A DNA stretch of 64,000 bases from Akkermansiaceae bacterium (GTDB lineage Bacteria > Verrucomicrobiota > Verrucomicrobiia > Verrucomicrobiales > Akkermansiaceae), in contig CAIZNN010000264.1 of the NCBI GenBank assembly GCA_903934285.1, positions 1 through 64,000 on the forward strand, in the 5' to 3' direction. The notes under the pieces were generated by a model. The model was not told the DNA's origin, searched no databases, and saw only the letters and a list, made by a program, of their open reading frames with translations. Positions 55,603-64,000 of this stretch are shown here, piece after piece (within the stretch, counting starts at the first letter, position 1; each line of letters starts with the position of its first letter). A program made the translations under genes and the position numbers.

Positions 55603-56201
55603 GGTGGTGGTGATGATGACGAGCGGAGTTCGAAGCGCTGCATTTGTTCGGCGAGTTTGCGGCGGGCGCGCATGGCAGTGACTTTGACCTTGGAGTCCCC
55701 CCAGCCGGTGAGGTTGCACACATCCTGCACCGAACGTTGCTCCAGATCAAGCAAGCGGATGACGATTTGCTCGTTGGGCCCGAGCGTGGCAATCAGGCGG
55801 TCGAGCAACTCGTGGAGCATGGCGGGCGACTCATCGGCGACCGGCGCGTCGCTGGCCAAGGTGCGCTCCAGAATCTCGCGCTCGTCATCGGTGAGATCGC
55901 TGTAGCTTGTTAGGGGCCTGGCCGCCAGGCGGCGCAGCCAGTCGCGGCAAGCATTCAGGGTGATGCGCGACACCCAATGCTCGAACGGCTGGTGGCCGGC
56001 GTATTGGCCGAGATTGGCAAAAATCTTCACGAACACCTCCTGCGCCACGTCATCGCGGTCCGCCTCGCGCCGCAGGTGGTTGCGAATGGTGCCCGCCACC
56101 AGCGGATAGAGCAGATCGACCAACTGGCGCCATGCCGCCTCCTCGCCGACGCGGGCGGCGGCAAGCAGGCTTGGGGGAATGTCGGAGGCGTCGTTGGCCA
56201 T
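55599..56201 (-). CDS. ECF RNA polymerase sigma factor
   Basis: ADRDDVAQEVFVKIFANLGQY...ITLNACRDWLRR...VCNLTGWGDSKVKVTAMRARRKLAEQM. Confidence 0.85.
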   Translation of the reverse strand: MANDASDIPPSLLAAARVGEEAAWRQLVDLLYPLVAGTIRNHLRREADRDDVAQEVFVKIFANLGQYAGHQPFEHWVSRITLNACRDWLRRLAARPLTSYSDLTDDEREILERTLASDAPVADESPAMLHELLDRLIATLGPNEQIVIRLLDLEQRSVQDVCNLTGWGDSKVKVTAMRARRKLAEQMQRFELRSSSSPPP

Positions 56202-56644
56202 GGCAGGCAACCGGGAGTAGCGGCGAGATCGCAGGCCGCCACCTTGGCGGCAGCGTCCGGACGATGTGTCGGCGGCGAGAATTCGCGGTTTTGCCGGTTG
56301 ACACAAGCCGAAGCGGCGCCACGGCAATCGGGCGGCGCATCGCGCCGGGGCAATGGCCGACTGCCAAGCCGGCACCGGCGCTGCCGGCCACCGTTGGTGA
56401 GGGATGCCGGGGGCCGTGGATTGGCCGGCGGCGGCGCTGGCGGGGCGGTGGCAACCTGCCGGCAATGGCGCCAACGCGGGCGATGCGTTTACTGGCGCTT
56501 TCTAAACAAATTGTAATCCGCCACAGAGGGTTGGGTTTATCATTGTTAGTGAGTTTTCCCGCAGCGATTCCGCCGGCGGTTGCTTTTCAGCTATGCAAGC
56601 CATCACGCCGCCGCTAGAAACCAAGCGAGCGACCGTCGTTAGCC

Positions 56645-57319
56645 ATGAAGATTCTCGTCATCGAAGATGAAAAGAAAATCGCCTCCCTCATCCGCAAGGG
56701 GCTGGAGGCGCAGGGCTTTGTGGTGGACGTCTGCCACCACGGCGACGAGGGCTTCACCGCGGTGACCACGCGGCCCTACGATGCGGTGGTGCTCGACATC
56801 ATGCTGCCGGGGCGCGACGGGTTGAGCATTCTGCGCAATCTGCGCGAACGCAGACTGGCCGTGCCAGTCATCCTGCTGACCGCACGCAGTGAGCTGAACG
56901 AACGCCTCGAAGGCCTCAACCTCGGCGCCGATGACTATCTCACCAAGCCGTTTTTCATCGAGGAATTGATCGCCAGGTTACATGTCGTGACGCGCCGGGC
57001 TGCGGGTGCGAGCCACAGCATTCTAACCGTGGCGGATCTGGCGGTGAACCTGCTTACCCGCGAAGTGGTGCGAGCCGGGCGGCACATCGAGCTGACCGCG
57101 CGCGAGTTTGAGTTGCTGCAACACCTGGCACGCTCACCCGGCCGGGTGCTCACCCGGCCGCAGATCTGCGAGCGGGTCTGGAACTATGATTTCGACCCCG
57201 GCACCAACCTGGTGGAGGTCTACATCCAGCGCCTGCGCAAGAAAGTGGATGGCGAAGGTGAGACCAAACTCATAGAAACCATCCGCGGCGTGGGTTACCG
57301 CATGAAACCAGACGCATGA
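56645..57319 (+). CDS. OmpR/PhoB-family response regulator
   Basis: MKILVIEDEKKIASLIRKGLEAQGF...VLDIMLPGRDGL...YIQRLRKKVD...IRGVGYRM. Confidence 0.95.
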   Translation: MKILVIEDEKKIASLIRKGLEAQGFVVDVCHHGDEGFTAVTTRPYDAVVLDIMLPGRDGLSILRNLRERRLAVPVILLTARSELNERLEGLNLGADDYLTKPFFIEELIARLHVVTRRAAGASHSILTVADLAVNLLTREVVRAGRHIELTAREFELLQHLARSPGRVLTRPQICERVWNYDFDPGTNLVEVYIQRLRKKVDGEGETKLIETIRGVGYRMKPDA

Positions 57320-58836
57320 AAGCACCGTCGTTGCGCCTCAAAATCGCCCTGCTCTCCACGGGCATTGCCGGGGTGGTGCTGGTTGGCTTCGGCACGGCCG
57401 CATTCCTGATGATTGCCCGGCAGAAAACCGCGGGCTTGGACACCGAAATCCGCGCCCTGGGCACCCGCCATCCCGGCTGGTTCACCAACCGCCGCGATTT
57501 CCAACGCCTCGACGACAACCTCGGCTTCATTTTCGGCGAGGACCACCGGCAACAGGTCATCCTCATGGTCAAAGACACCAAGGACCGGACCGTGCTCTAC
57601 ACCTCGCCGGGCTGGCCGCAGGAACTCCCACCAGCACAATTCGATGATATCCTGAGCGATGAGCCAACGCCACCGCCAGAGCGCGACGAAACGCGCGACG
57701 AGAGCGGATCGGGCGGCGGCCGGGGCTGGGGAGGCACGGGACGCGGCTTGGGTCCCGGCGGCGGTGGCGGTCAGGCCGCATTCACCAAAACCCCCAAGTT
57801 CCGCACCGTGCGTACCAGCTGCGGGCAATGGCGCCTCGGCACCCTCGGCACCACCACCACCAGCCTGACCATCGGCTTGAATACCGGCCGCACCCGTGCC
57901 GAGTTGGATCACTTGCGCAATGGTTTCCTGGTAGCCCTGCCGCTGGCCTTGTCGCTCGTCGGACTCGGCGGCTGGCTGGTGGCCGGCCGCGCGCTGCGGC
58001 CGCTCCGCGTCATTGCCCGCACCGCCGAACTGGTCACCGCCCGCGGGCTCGACCAGCGCATTCCGGTCGCCGCCGTCGATCCGGAAATCGCCCGGGTGAT
58101 CCATGTCCTCAACCGCATGATGGATCGGTTGGAGAATAGTTTTCACCAAGCCACCCGCTTCAGCGCCGATGCCTCACACGAATTGAACACCCCCCTCGCC
58201 ATCATGCAGGGCGAACTCGAAAACGCCTTGCAGGACGCCCGCCCGGATTCCACGGAGCAGCGTACCTTCAGCAATTTGTTAGAAGAGACCCAGCGCCTCA
58301 AGACCATCACGCGCGGCCTGCTTCTGTTAGCCCGCGCCGATGCCGGCCAGCTCCAGCCGGCCCTGCACGCGCTCGATCTAACAACAACGCTGGAGCGCAT
58401 GCTCGAAGACCTGCGGGTGCTGGCCGCGGAGATGCACCTCGACTTCGAGGTGGAGCTCGCATCGGGCGTGAGCATCGAGGCCGATGCGAGCTTGCTGCAC
58501 ACCGCCCTGCTCAATCTGCTGGTCAATGCGGTCAAATACAACGAGCCCGCTGGCCGCATCCGCATCCACCTCGAAGCACGGGACGCTCAGGCATGGCTCA
58601 CGATTGGCAACTCCGGACCGGGCATCCCCGAAGCCGACCAAGCCCGGGTGTTCACCCGCTTCCACCGCGTGGATGCCGCACGGCAGCGCCAAGTGGAAGG
58701 CGTCGGGCTGGGGCTCAGTTTGGCCCGCGAGATTGTGCGGGCGCATGGCGGGGAGGTCGCACTCCAGGCCAGCCGGCCCGGCTGGACCAGTTTTGTGCTG
58801 CGCCTGCCATGTTGCGTGCAGCAGGCCGGGCATTGA
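57316..58836 (+). CDS. Sensor histidine kinase
   Basis: SADASHELNTPLAIMQGELE; NLLVNAVKYN; GPGIPEADQARVFTRFHR; GVGLGLSLAREIVRAHGG. Confidence 0.95.
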   Translation: MKAPSLRLKIALLSTGIAGVVLVGFGTAAFLMIARQKTAGLDTEIRALGTRHPGWFTNRRDFQRLDDNLGFIFGEDHRQQVILMVKDTKDRTVLYTSPGWPQELPPAQFDDILSDEPTPPPERDETRDESGSGGGRGWGGTGRGLGPGGGGGQAAFTKTPKFRTVRTSCGQWRLGTLGTTTTSLTIGLNTGRTRAELDHLRNGFLVALPLALSLVGLGGWLVAGRALRPLRVIARTAELVTARGLDQRIPVAAVDPEIARVIHVLNRMMDRLENSFHQATRFSADASHELNTPLAIMQGELENALQDARPDSTEQRTFSNLLEETQRLKTITRGLLLLARADAGQLQPALHALDLTTTLERMLEDLRVLAAEMHLDFEVELASGVSIEADASLLHTALLNLLVNAVKYNEPAGRIRIHLEARDAQAWLTIGNSGPGIPEADQARVFTRFHRVDAARQRQVEGVGLGLSLAREIVRAHGGEVALQASRPGWTSFVLRLPCCVQQAGH

Positions 58837-58878
58837 GGCGGCCCTTGCGGACCGCCTCAAGCGTCGACGCCGTCTCCA

Positions 58879-59217
58879 TCAAATTCCGGCGGGGCACTCG
58901 GCACCGCCACCGCGTGGGCCGCTGCCGTCACGCGGACCCCGGCGCTGGCCCTTGCCTTGGCCCTTGCCCATAGCCTTGCCCTGGCCGTTGCCTTGGCCCT
59001 GGCACGCGCCTTTGCCCTGGCCCTGGCCCTGGCCTTGGCCGACACAGGCGCCGCCATTTGCCTGTTGGCACGCCTCCTGGCGGGCCGCGCGTTCTTCGTC
59101 GGTTTGCGGCGGGCCGCCGAAGTTGGCGCCGCGGCGGGTGGGTCCGCCTTGGGCCAGTGCGGTGCCTGCGGTGAGCAGGGCGGCTGCGATCAAGGTGGTG
59201 ATTCGAATGGTTTTCAT
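58879..59217 (-). CDS. Secreted Gly/Gln/Lys-rich repeat protein
   Basis: Signal peptide then GQGQGQGQGKGACQGQGNGQGKAMGKGQGKGQRRG. Confidence 0.6.
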   Translation of the reverse strand: MKTIRITTLIAAALLTAGTALAQGGPTRRGANFGGPPQTDEERAARQEACQQANGGACVGQGQGQGQGKGACQGQGNGQGKAMGKGQGKGQRRGPRDGSGPRGGGAECPAGI

Positions 59218-59518
59218 GTTATTATTGTTGTTGTTGTTGTTGTTAACAGGTGGAAACGCCCCGTCATGGGGCCTTCCAAAGGAATAGACCCCGGCCACAT
59301 GAACCGGGACCGCCGCGACGAATGACAATTTTGTCATGTTTGAGTTGGGCAAGGATTTCGCGAGGCGCGCCAGGGCATTAAATCGGGGCTTGACTCCCGG
59401 TGGGAAAATCAACTCAGTTCGGCCAGCCGGTTTGTGATGCGCGCCCCTCACTCAAGAAAATCACCCCACTGGGGGTTTTTTCACCGCCTGACGGCCACTT
59501 CCATCATCACCACCATCC

Positions 59519-60145
59519 GTGACCTCCGCCTCAATCCAGCCTCACAAGTCTCGCATCGAACAATTGCGCAAGCCCGTTTCATTTTTAGTGAGTGCGATCC
59601 TGCTAGCGGTCCTGGTATTCTCCCAAACCTCGTGGCGCGACACCCTGTTGGGTGAAGTGCTTGAGCAAGCGGGCTTTCTCATGGTGTTCGTCGCGGTGCT
59701 CGGGCGGGTGTGGTGCACGCTATTCATTGCCGGGCGGAAAAACCGCGAGCTATGCACCTCGGGTCCCTACGAACTGTGTCGCAACCCGCTGTATCTGTTT
59801 TCCTTCATCGGGCTGATCGGAATCTTTTGCGCGGGAGACAGCATCCTCCTCGCCATGCTCGGCGCGATCGCCTACTGCACCTACTACCATGGAGTGATCC
59901 GCAGCGAGGAACACCGTCTGGCCGAAATCTTCGGTGCGGAGTTCGACAACTATGTGGCTAGTGCGCCAAGATTCTGGCCGCGCCTGATAATTCCGAGGCG
60001 CGCCGACACGCTCCAAGTGGACAGCCAGATTTTCACCCGATCCCTGCGGGAAGTGTTCTGGTTCCTGTTTGCCATCATCCTGACGGAGAGCTTGGAATGG
60101 CTCAAGGCAAACCACCTCATCAGCACCTTCCAACTGCCGTTCTGA
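59519..60145 (+). CDS. Isoprenylcysteine methyltransferase-like (PEMT/ICMT) membrane protein
   Basis: TSGPYELCRNPLYLFSFIG...EEHRLAEIFGAEFDNYVASAPRFWPR. Confidence 0.8.
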   Translation: MTSASIQPHKSRIEQLRKPVSFLVSAILLAVLVFSQTSWRDTLLGEVLEQAGFLMVFVAVLGRVWCTLFIAGRKNRELCTSGPYELCRNPLYLFSFIGLIGIFCAGDSILLAMLGAIAYCTYYHGVIRSEEHRLAEIFGAEFDNYVASAPRFWPRLIIPRRADTLQVDSQIFTRSLREVFWFLFAIILTESLEWLKANHLISTFQLPF

Positions 60146-60308
60146 TAGATACCCCCTGTCCATGCCCGGCTGAAGCCGCCGGCTGCAGTGAGGCGGCCGA
60201 ATTCACCGGCCAAAACGCCGGTGCCAGCGAGACCAACCCGCCCCGGCGGCATCACCGTCGGAGGACGGCGTGGCGTGGCTGCGCCGCCGCGCTCCGGAGT
60301 CTGGGCCT

Positions 60309-60528
60309 CAGAACACCTGACCTCGTGCGGGAGCCAAAGCGGCTGAGGGCCATGAAATCAAGGATTATGATGTTTGGCATCCCATCGTGTCGGGAGTTGA
60401 ACACATGATACCAAATCGCAGCGCCAGGCTCCGGGCAAGATGCCCGGGCCACCGTGGCGCGGGCATCCTGCCCGCCGCCATTCTTCAGGATGGTATCACC
60501 TCAAACCCGGTCGAGGTCAGGTGTTCTG
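60309..60528. mobile_element. MITE-like non-autonomous element: 17-bp perfect TIRs, GGCCT flanking direct repeats
   Basis: CAGAACACCTGACCTCG (60309-60325) and CGAGGTCAGGTGTTCTG (60512-60528); GGCCT at 60304-60308 and 60529-60533. Confidence 0.75.
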
Positions 60529-60538
60529 GGCCTGCCGC

Positions 60539-61177
60539 TCACAACCCGAGGCGGTAGCCGAAGCCGAAGTTGTTGATACCGCCGCGGTCGAACATGCAGC
60601 CGCCGGACTGGTGCATGATGAAAACCGTGAGTTGGTGCTGGGGATACTGCGGAAGGGCCAGCGTGAGTTCGATCGGCCAGTTGAATTTGACGTGCGAGCG
60701 GTACCGGGTCGGATGGGTCTCGTGATCAATCAGGAAGACCTCTTCGGAATAAGCCAGCCCGAGTCCCATCGCGGCAGTGGTGCTCACCAGCGAGTTCCAG
60801 GGGAAATCCCGCCACCGCACTTGGAACGAGGCGCTGTAGTTGAGAAACGGCGAGCGCCCGTTCTCGTCCACGATCCCCAGCGTGAGCGGGATTTCCAGCA
60901 GCGGCTTGAACAGGCGGTTGCTGATCTGCCAGGAGGGTTCCGCCAGCCGATAGGCAGCGGTCAGGAGGTGCACCTCTCCGCCGGATGGACCACCGGCGAT
61001 GCTGGTTTCCCCCAAGGCCACCCGGTCGATGGTGTCGTGGGTGATGAAGGCAACGCCATATTCGAAGGCCCAGCGGCGCAGTGGGTCCGGGCCATCGCTG
61101 CGCAGCGCGATGGCCGCAGATGCGGACCCACAGGCGAGCAGGGCGAAGAGGAACAGGCGAAGGATCAGGGTGGTCAT
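60539..61177 (-). CDS. Exported outer-membrane-type hypothetical protein
   Basis: Signal peptide, alternating beta pattern, C-terminal FGYRLGL. Confidence 0.5.
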   Translation of the reverse strand: MTTLILRLFLFALLACGSASAAIALRSDGPDPLRRWAFEYGVAFITHDTIDRVALGETSIAGGPSGGEVHLLTAAYRLAEPSWQISNRLFKPLLEIPLTLGIVDENGRSPFLNYSASFQVRWRDFPWNSLVSTTAAMGLGLAYSEEVFLIDHETHPTRYRSHVKFNWPIELTLALPQYPQHQLTVFIMHQSGGCMFDRGGINNFGFGYRLGL

Positions 61178-61296
61178 CGGCGGAACGCCGTTGCTAATAC
61201 TGCCACCGCACAAGACCAGTCAACCCCAATTAGGAACTCCTCGCAGGGGCCGCAAGAGGACGCCCCACCCCGGGTCACCCGGCCGCCCAAAGACCG

Positions 61297-62457
61297 CTAT
61301 GCCTGCGCCATCGGGGGTTTTTTAGCAACCCGTTTGGCAACAACGAAAGCCCCGATCGCCGCGGCAACGAGTGCCACCGAGAGGAGCGGTCGCACGGCAA
61401 ACCATGCCACAGCGATAACGACGGCTGAGGCCATGACCGCCACAACCAGAGCCACAAAGGACGTGCCCACGCCCACCAGATCTCCAAGCAGCGGCAGCAC
61501 GTCGGCCATGGTGGCGAGCGGCCTCAGGAGCAAGCCAATACCAAGCGCCATGAGGAGGGTTCCACCCAGCCGCAACCCCCAAGCAAGCCACGTGTTTTCG
61601 CTCTTCGCATGCTGGAACATCGCGTCGGCCGGGATCTCGCCCGACTCCACACGTTGGATCGCACGTCCGGCTTTGGTCGGGTAAGCATCCAGCGTCTGAC
61701 CCGTCTGCCGGGCCAGCACGCTGAACGTCGCGGGTTTCAACACCGTGAACTTCACGCGCTGATCCCCGATGGCCGGCGCGGTCGGGTCGGCTCCCAAATA
61801 GAACGAGTCGCCCATGCACTTCACCTTCGCTTTCAATTCGGCCGGGAGGTTCTCCGCGTCCGCAGCGCTGAGCGGCAGCGCTTGATCGCCACGCATCGAG
61901 CCGACTATGGCCGGCGGCAGATTGAACTTCCCAAGGGTGACGTGGTCTGCGGCTGAAACCAACGTGCCGCCAAGCATCGAGGTGGGATTCGAGTGACCCT
62001 CGGGTTGCTTGAACTCACTCGAGCGAATGGGCTGGTCCGACCAGTTCTGCGTATATGTATAAGTGGTCTGCGTGTCGGTGCCGCCACCGAGTTTTTTGCG
62101 GGTTTCGGCTTTCTTTTGCTCTTGCCACTGGAACATCTCCACCGTGCGCGTCAGGCGGATCGCATTTTGACTCACCCCAAACGCCGCGTCGCGCACCAAA
62201 TCAGCGGTGGTGGCGCCGCCACTCACATGGATCAGTTTGCCCTCGTTGGCCGGGAGTATGGCATCTGCGGTGACGCCAACCACGGCGGCCACGCCTTCCT
62301 TGAGGCTCGCCGCGGTCTTCACCGCGCGCCCCTCATTCCAAAAAAGCAGAATGATGGCGACCGGAATGAGGACGATGCCGAAGAGCACGCCCTTGATGGC
62401 ATCGCCGAGGCGACCAAAAATCGATTGGCTGGAACTCTCCGTGAAGGTGTCGGGCAT
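61297..62457 (-). CDS. TMEM43-family membrane protein
   Basis: GVLFGIVLIPVAIILLFWNEGRAVKTAASLKEG...; C-terminal TM cluster. Confidence 0.75.
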   Translation of the reverse strand: MPDTFTESSSQSIFGRLGDAIKGVLFGIVLIPVAIILLFWNEGRAVKTAASLKEGVAAVVGVTADAILPANEGKLIHVSGGATTADLVRDAAFGVSQNAIRLTRTVEMFQWQEQKKAETRKKLGGGTDTQTTYTYTQNWSDQPIRSSEFKQPEGHSNPTSMLGGTLVSAADHVTLGKFNLPPAIVGSMRGDQALPLSAADAENLPAELKAKVKCMGDSFYLGADPTAPAIGDQRVKFTVLKPATFSVLARQTGQTLDAYPTKAGRAIQRVESGEIPADAMFQHAKSENTWLAWGLRLGGTLLMALGIGLLLRPLATMADVLPLLGDLVGVGTSFVALVVAVMASAVVIAVAWFAVRPLLSVALVAAAIGAFVVAKRVAKKPPMAQA

Positions 62458-62542
62458 GCCTGCCAAGAAATTGCGACCGCCTTGCCTTGTCAACGATATT
62501 ACGCTGGGAGCTGCCGCCCACGCGCTTTGCGCATGCGGCGGG

Positions 62543-63118
62543 TTATGGCTCGGCAGCGCCCGGGGGGGCGGTCTGGCAAAGGCTGGCGAGGAAGCCATCG
62601 GCGGGGTCGGCCCGCACCTTGCTGGATTTACCCGCCGCCAGCTCCGGATCGGGGGCGGCAAAGGGCGGGACCACTCCGCTCTGACGCATTTTACGCATGG
62701 TAACTTCGACGACCTGGGCCAGGGAGTAGCGGTCGAGGATGTTGGCAATGGCATTGCGCACGTCGATCATCACCATTCGCAGCCCACAGTGCGCCTCATC
62801 GGGACAGCTGCATTTCTGATAGGCATGCTCGCTCGCGCAACAAATCGGCGCGAGGCGGCCATCCATCAGACGGACGATGTCGCCCATCTTGATGTTGGTG
62901 CCGCTGGGGGTCAGCGCGTACCCGCCGTTCTTGCCCCGGTAGGTTTCCACCACCCCGGCGTCGCGCAATTCCTGTAAAATCCGTTCCACGAATTTGAGCG
63001 GGAGCCGGTTGGTCTCCGCCAGTTCGGCACCCGGCACCGCGGCGCGTCCCATCTGCGCCGCTATCCCCAGATTGATCAGGGCGCGCAATGCGTATTCGGA
63101 TTTCTTGGAAAGGTGCAT
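62543..63118 (-). CDS. Rrf2-family transcriptional regulator
   Basis: MHLSKKSEYALRALINLG...PLKFVERILQELRDAGVVETYRGKNGGYAL; Cys cluster CCASEHAYQKCSCPDEAHC. Confidence 0.9.
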   Translation of the reverse strand: MHLSKKSEYALRALINLGIAAQMGRAAVPGAELAETNRLPLKFVERILQELRDAGVVETYRGKNGGYALTPSGTNIKMGDIVRLMDGRLAPICCASEHAYQKCSCPDEAHCGLRMVMIDVRNAIANILDRYSLAQVVEVTMRKMRQSGVVPPFAAPDPELAAGKSSKVRADPADGFLASLCQTAPPGAAEP

Positions 63119-63177
63119 TTGGTTGTCTGGACCAAATCGTATGGATTAAACCGCCGACTACAAGCATATTGGGGCGG

Positions 63178-63205
63178 CCGGCGCTTGCGTTAGAGCAAGC
63201 GCCGG
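63178..63205. terminator. Perfect 11-bp stem hairpin CCGGCGCTTGC-GTTAGA-GCAAGCGCCGG
   Basis: Read directly; no following T-tract on the + strand. Confidence 0.5.
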
Positions 63206-63480
63206 ATGCCGGGTCGGCGTGGTGACGCCCTCATACGCCGCCGGGCGGCCGTCGCGGGTAACCGGGATTGGCAACCCGCGGCAAACGCGGGCCTTGGGAA
63301 AAGGCGTCCCCGCCGGGGAAATCTCCTTGCAAGCTGGCAGCCCGAACCATATCAATCAATCCGTTAGCCCGCCCCGCGGGCCGATCTATCAGATCAGCGG
63401 GAAAATCAACGCCCGCGGCAGATCCACCTCGCCATTGCCGGATGGCTAAAGAAGGCCCCGCAACAACCAGAAAAAAAACC

Positions 63481-64000
63481 ATGAAACGAATCATCACCGC
63501 ACTTGCACTAGTTGCCTTGTCGGCAGTCGCGGCCAGCCCGGCCGGCGCTGAACAAGAACCCGTTCGCATCAATTACCCGCGCATCTTCGGCGTGCGACCC
63601 GGCTCGCCGTTCCTTTTCCGCGTGCCGGTTTCCGGTTCGCGCCCATTCACGGTCACCGCCACGGGCTTGCCGGGCGGATTGAGCCTCGATCCTGCCACCG
63701 GCATCGTGCGTGGCGTCATCGCGGACCTGGAAAAAAAGACCCACACGGTCACCTTTTCCGCGCAGAACCCCGTGGGCAGTTCCACCCAGACGATCCGCTT
63801 CGTGGTGGGCGAGCGCATCTGCCTGACCCCGCCGATGGGCTGGAATTCGTGGTATGTGTGGTATCACAACCTAACTGAAAAACACTTCCGCGACGCCGCC
63901 ACCGCCTTCGAGCGCAATGGCCTCGCCGGCCACGGCTGGTCATATATCAGCATTGACGACTGCTGGCAGGGCGGGCGCGCCGGACCGGACAAGGGGCGGG
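63481..64000 (+). CDS. Alpha-galactosidase-like GH27 protein with N-terminal Ig-like domain (truncated by window)
   Basis: LTPPMGWNSWYVW...GWSYISIDDCWQGGR. Confidence 0.85.
   Translation, partial: MKRIITALALVALSAVAASPAGAEQEPVRINYPRIFGVRPGSPFLFRVPVSGSRPFTVTATGLPGGLSLDPATGIVRGVIADLEKKTHTVTFSAQNPVGSSTQTIRFVVGERICLTPPMGWNSWYVWYHNLTEKHFRDAATAFERNGLAGHGWSYISIDDCWQGGRAGPDKGR

Overview
High-GC bacterial chromosome, probably Verrucomicrobia-like (lineage is inferred from gene style and was not tested). It carries a ~35 kb Mu-like transposable prophage (about 12722-47982) inserted inside an outer-membrane porin gene. The 5' part of the porin (12308-12720) lies left of the phage. The 3' part (about 48069-49135) and a downstream znuA/znuC/znuB-type zinc ABC transporter lie to the right. 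Host DNA on the left (1-12.7 kb) is metal-homeostasis themed: duplicated and decaying MBL-fold, radical-SAM and COG0523 genes, DUF89, Dps, YeeE/YedE, a His-tailed NifX-like protein and a TonB receptor with an in-frame stop. Four occurrences of a palindrome-like motif (GTTATnnGCnTAnGCnnATAAC) suggest a Zur-like regulon. The prophage is organised outward from a central regulatory region: morphogenesis and lysis genes on the minus strand run to the left end, and early genes plus a split MuA-like transposase and MuB-like ATPase run on the plus strand to the right end. Notable prophage features are (i) a portal protein with a C-terminal PBECR-like nuclease-type domain facing a convergent, atypical small ORF that could be an immunity gene; (ii) paralogous hydrophobic leaders on two adjacent capsid genes; (iii) many different exact 7-nt-period repeats at gene junctions and inside coding linkers; (iv) three 15-bp GGTACC iterons at the head of the late operon; and (v) a divergent ribbon-helix-helix pair with a helically phased operator-like repeat. 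Right host DNA has an ECF sigma/EF-hand operon, a two-component system, a 220-bp MITE-like element, TMEM43-like and Rrf2 genes, and the start of a GH27-like gene. All product names come from reading motifs by eye; no database search was run.
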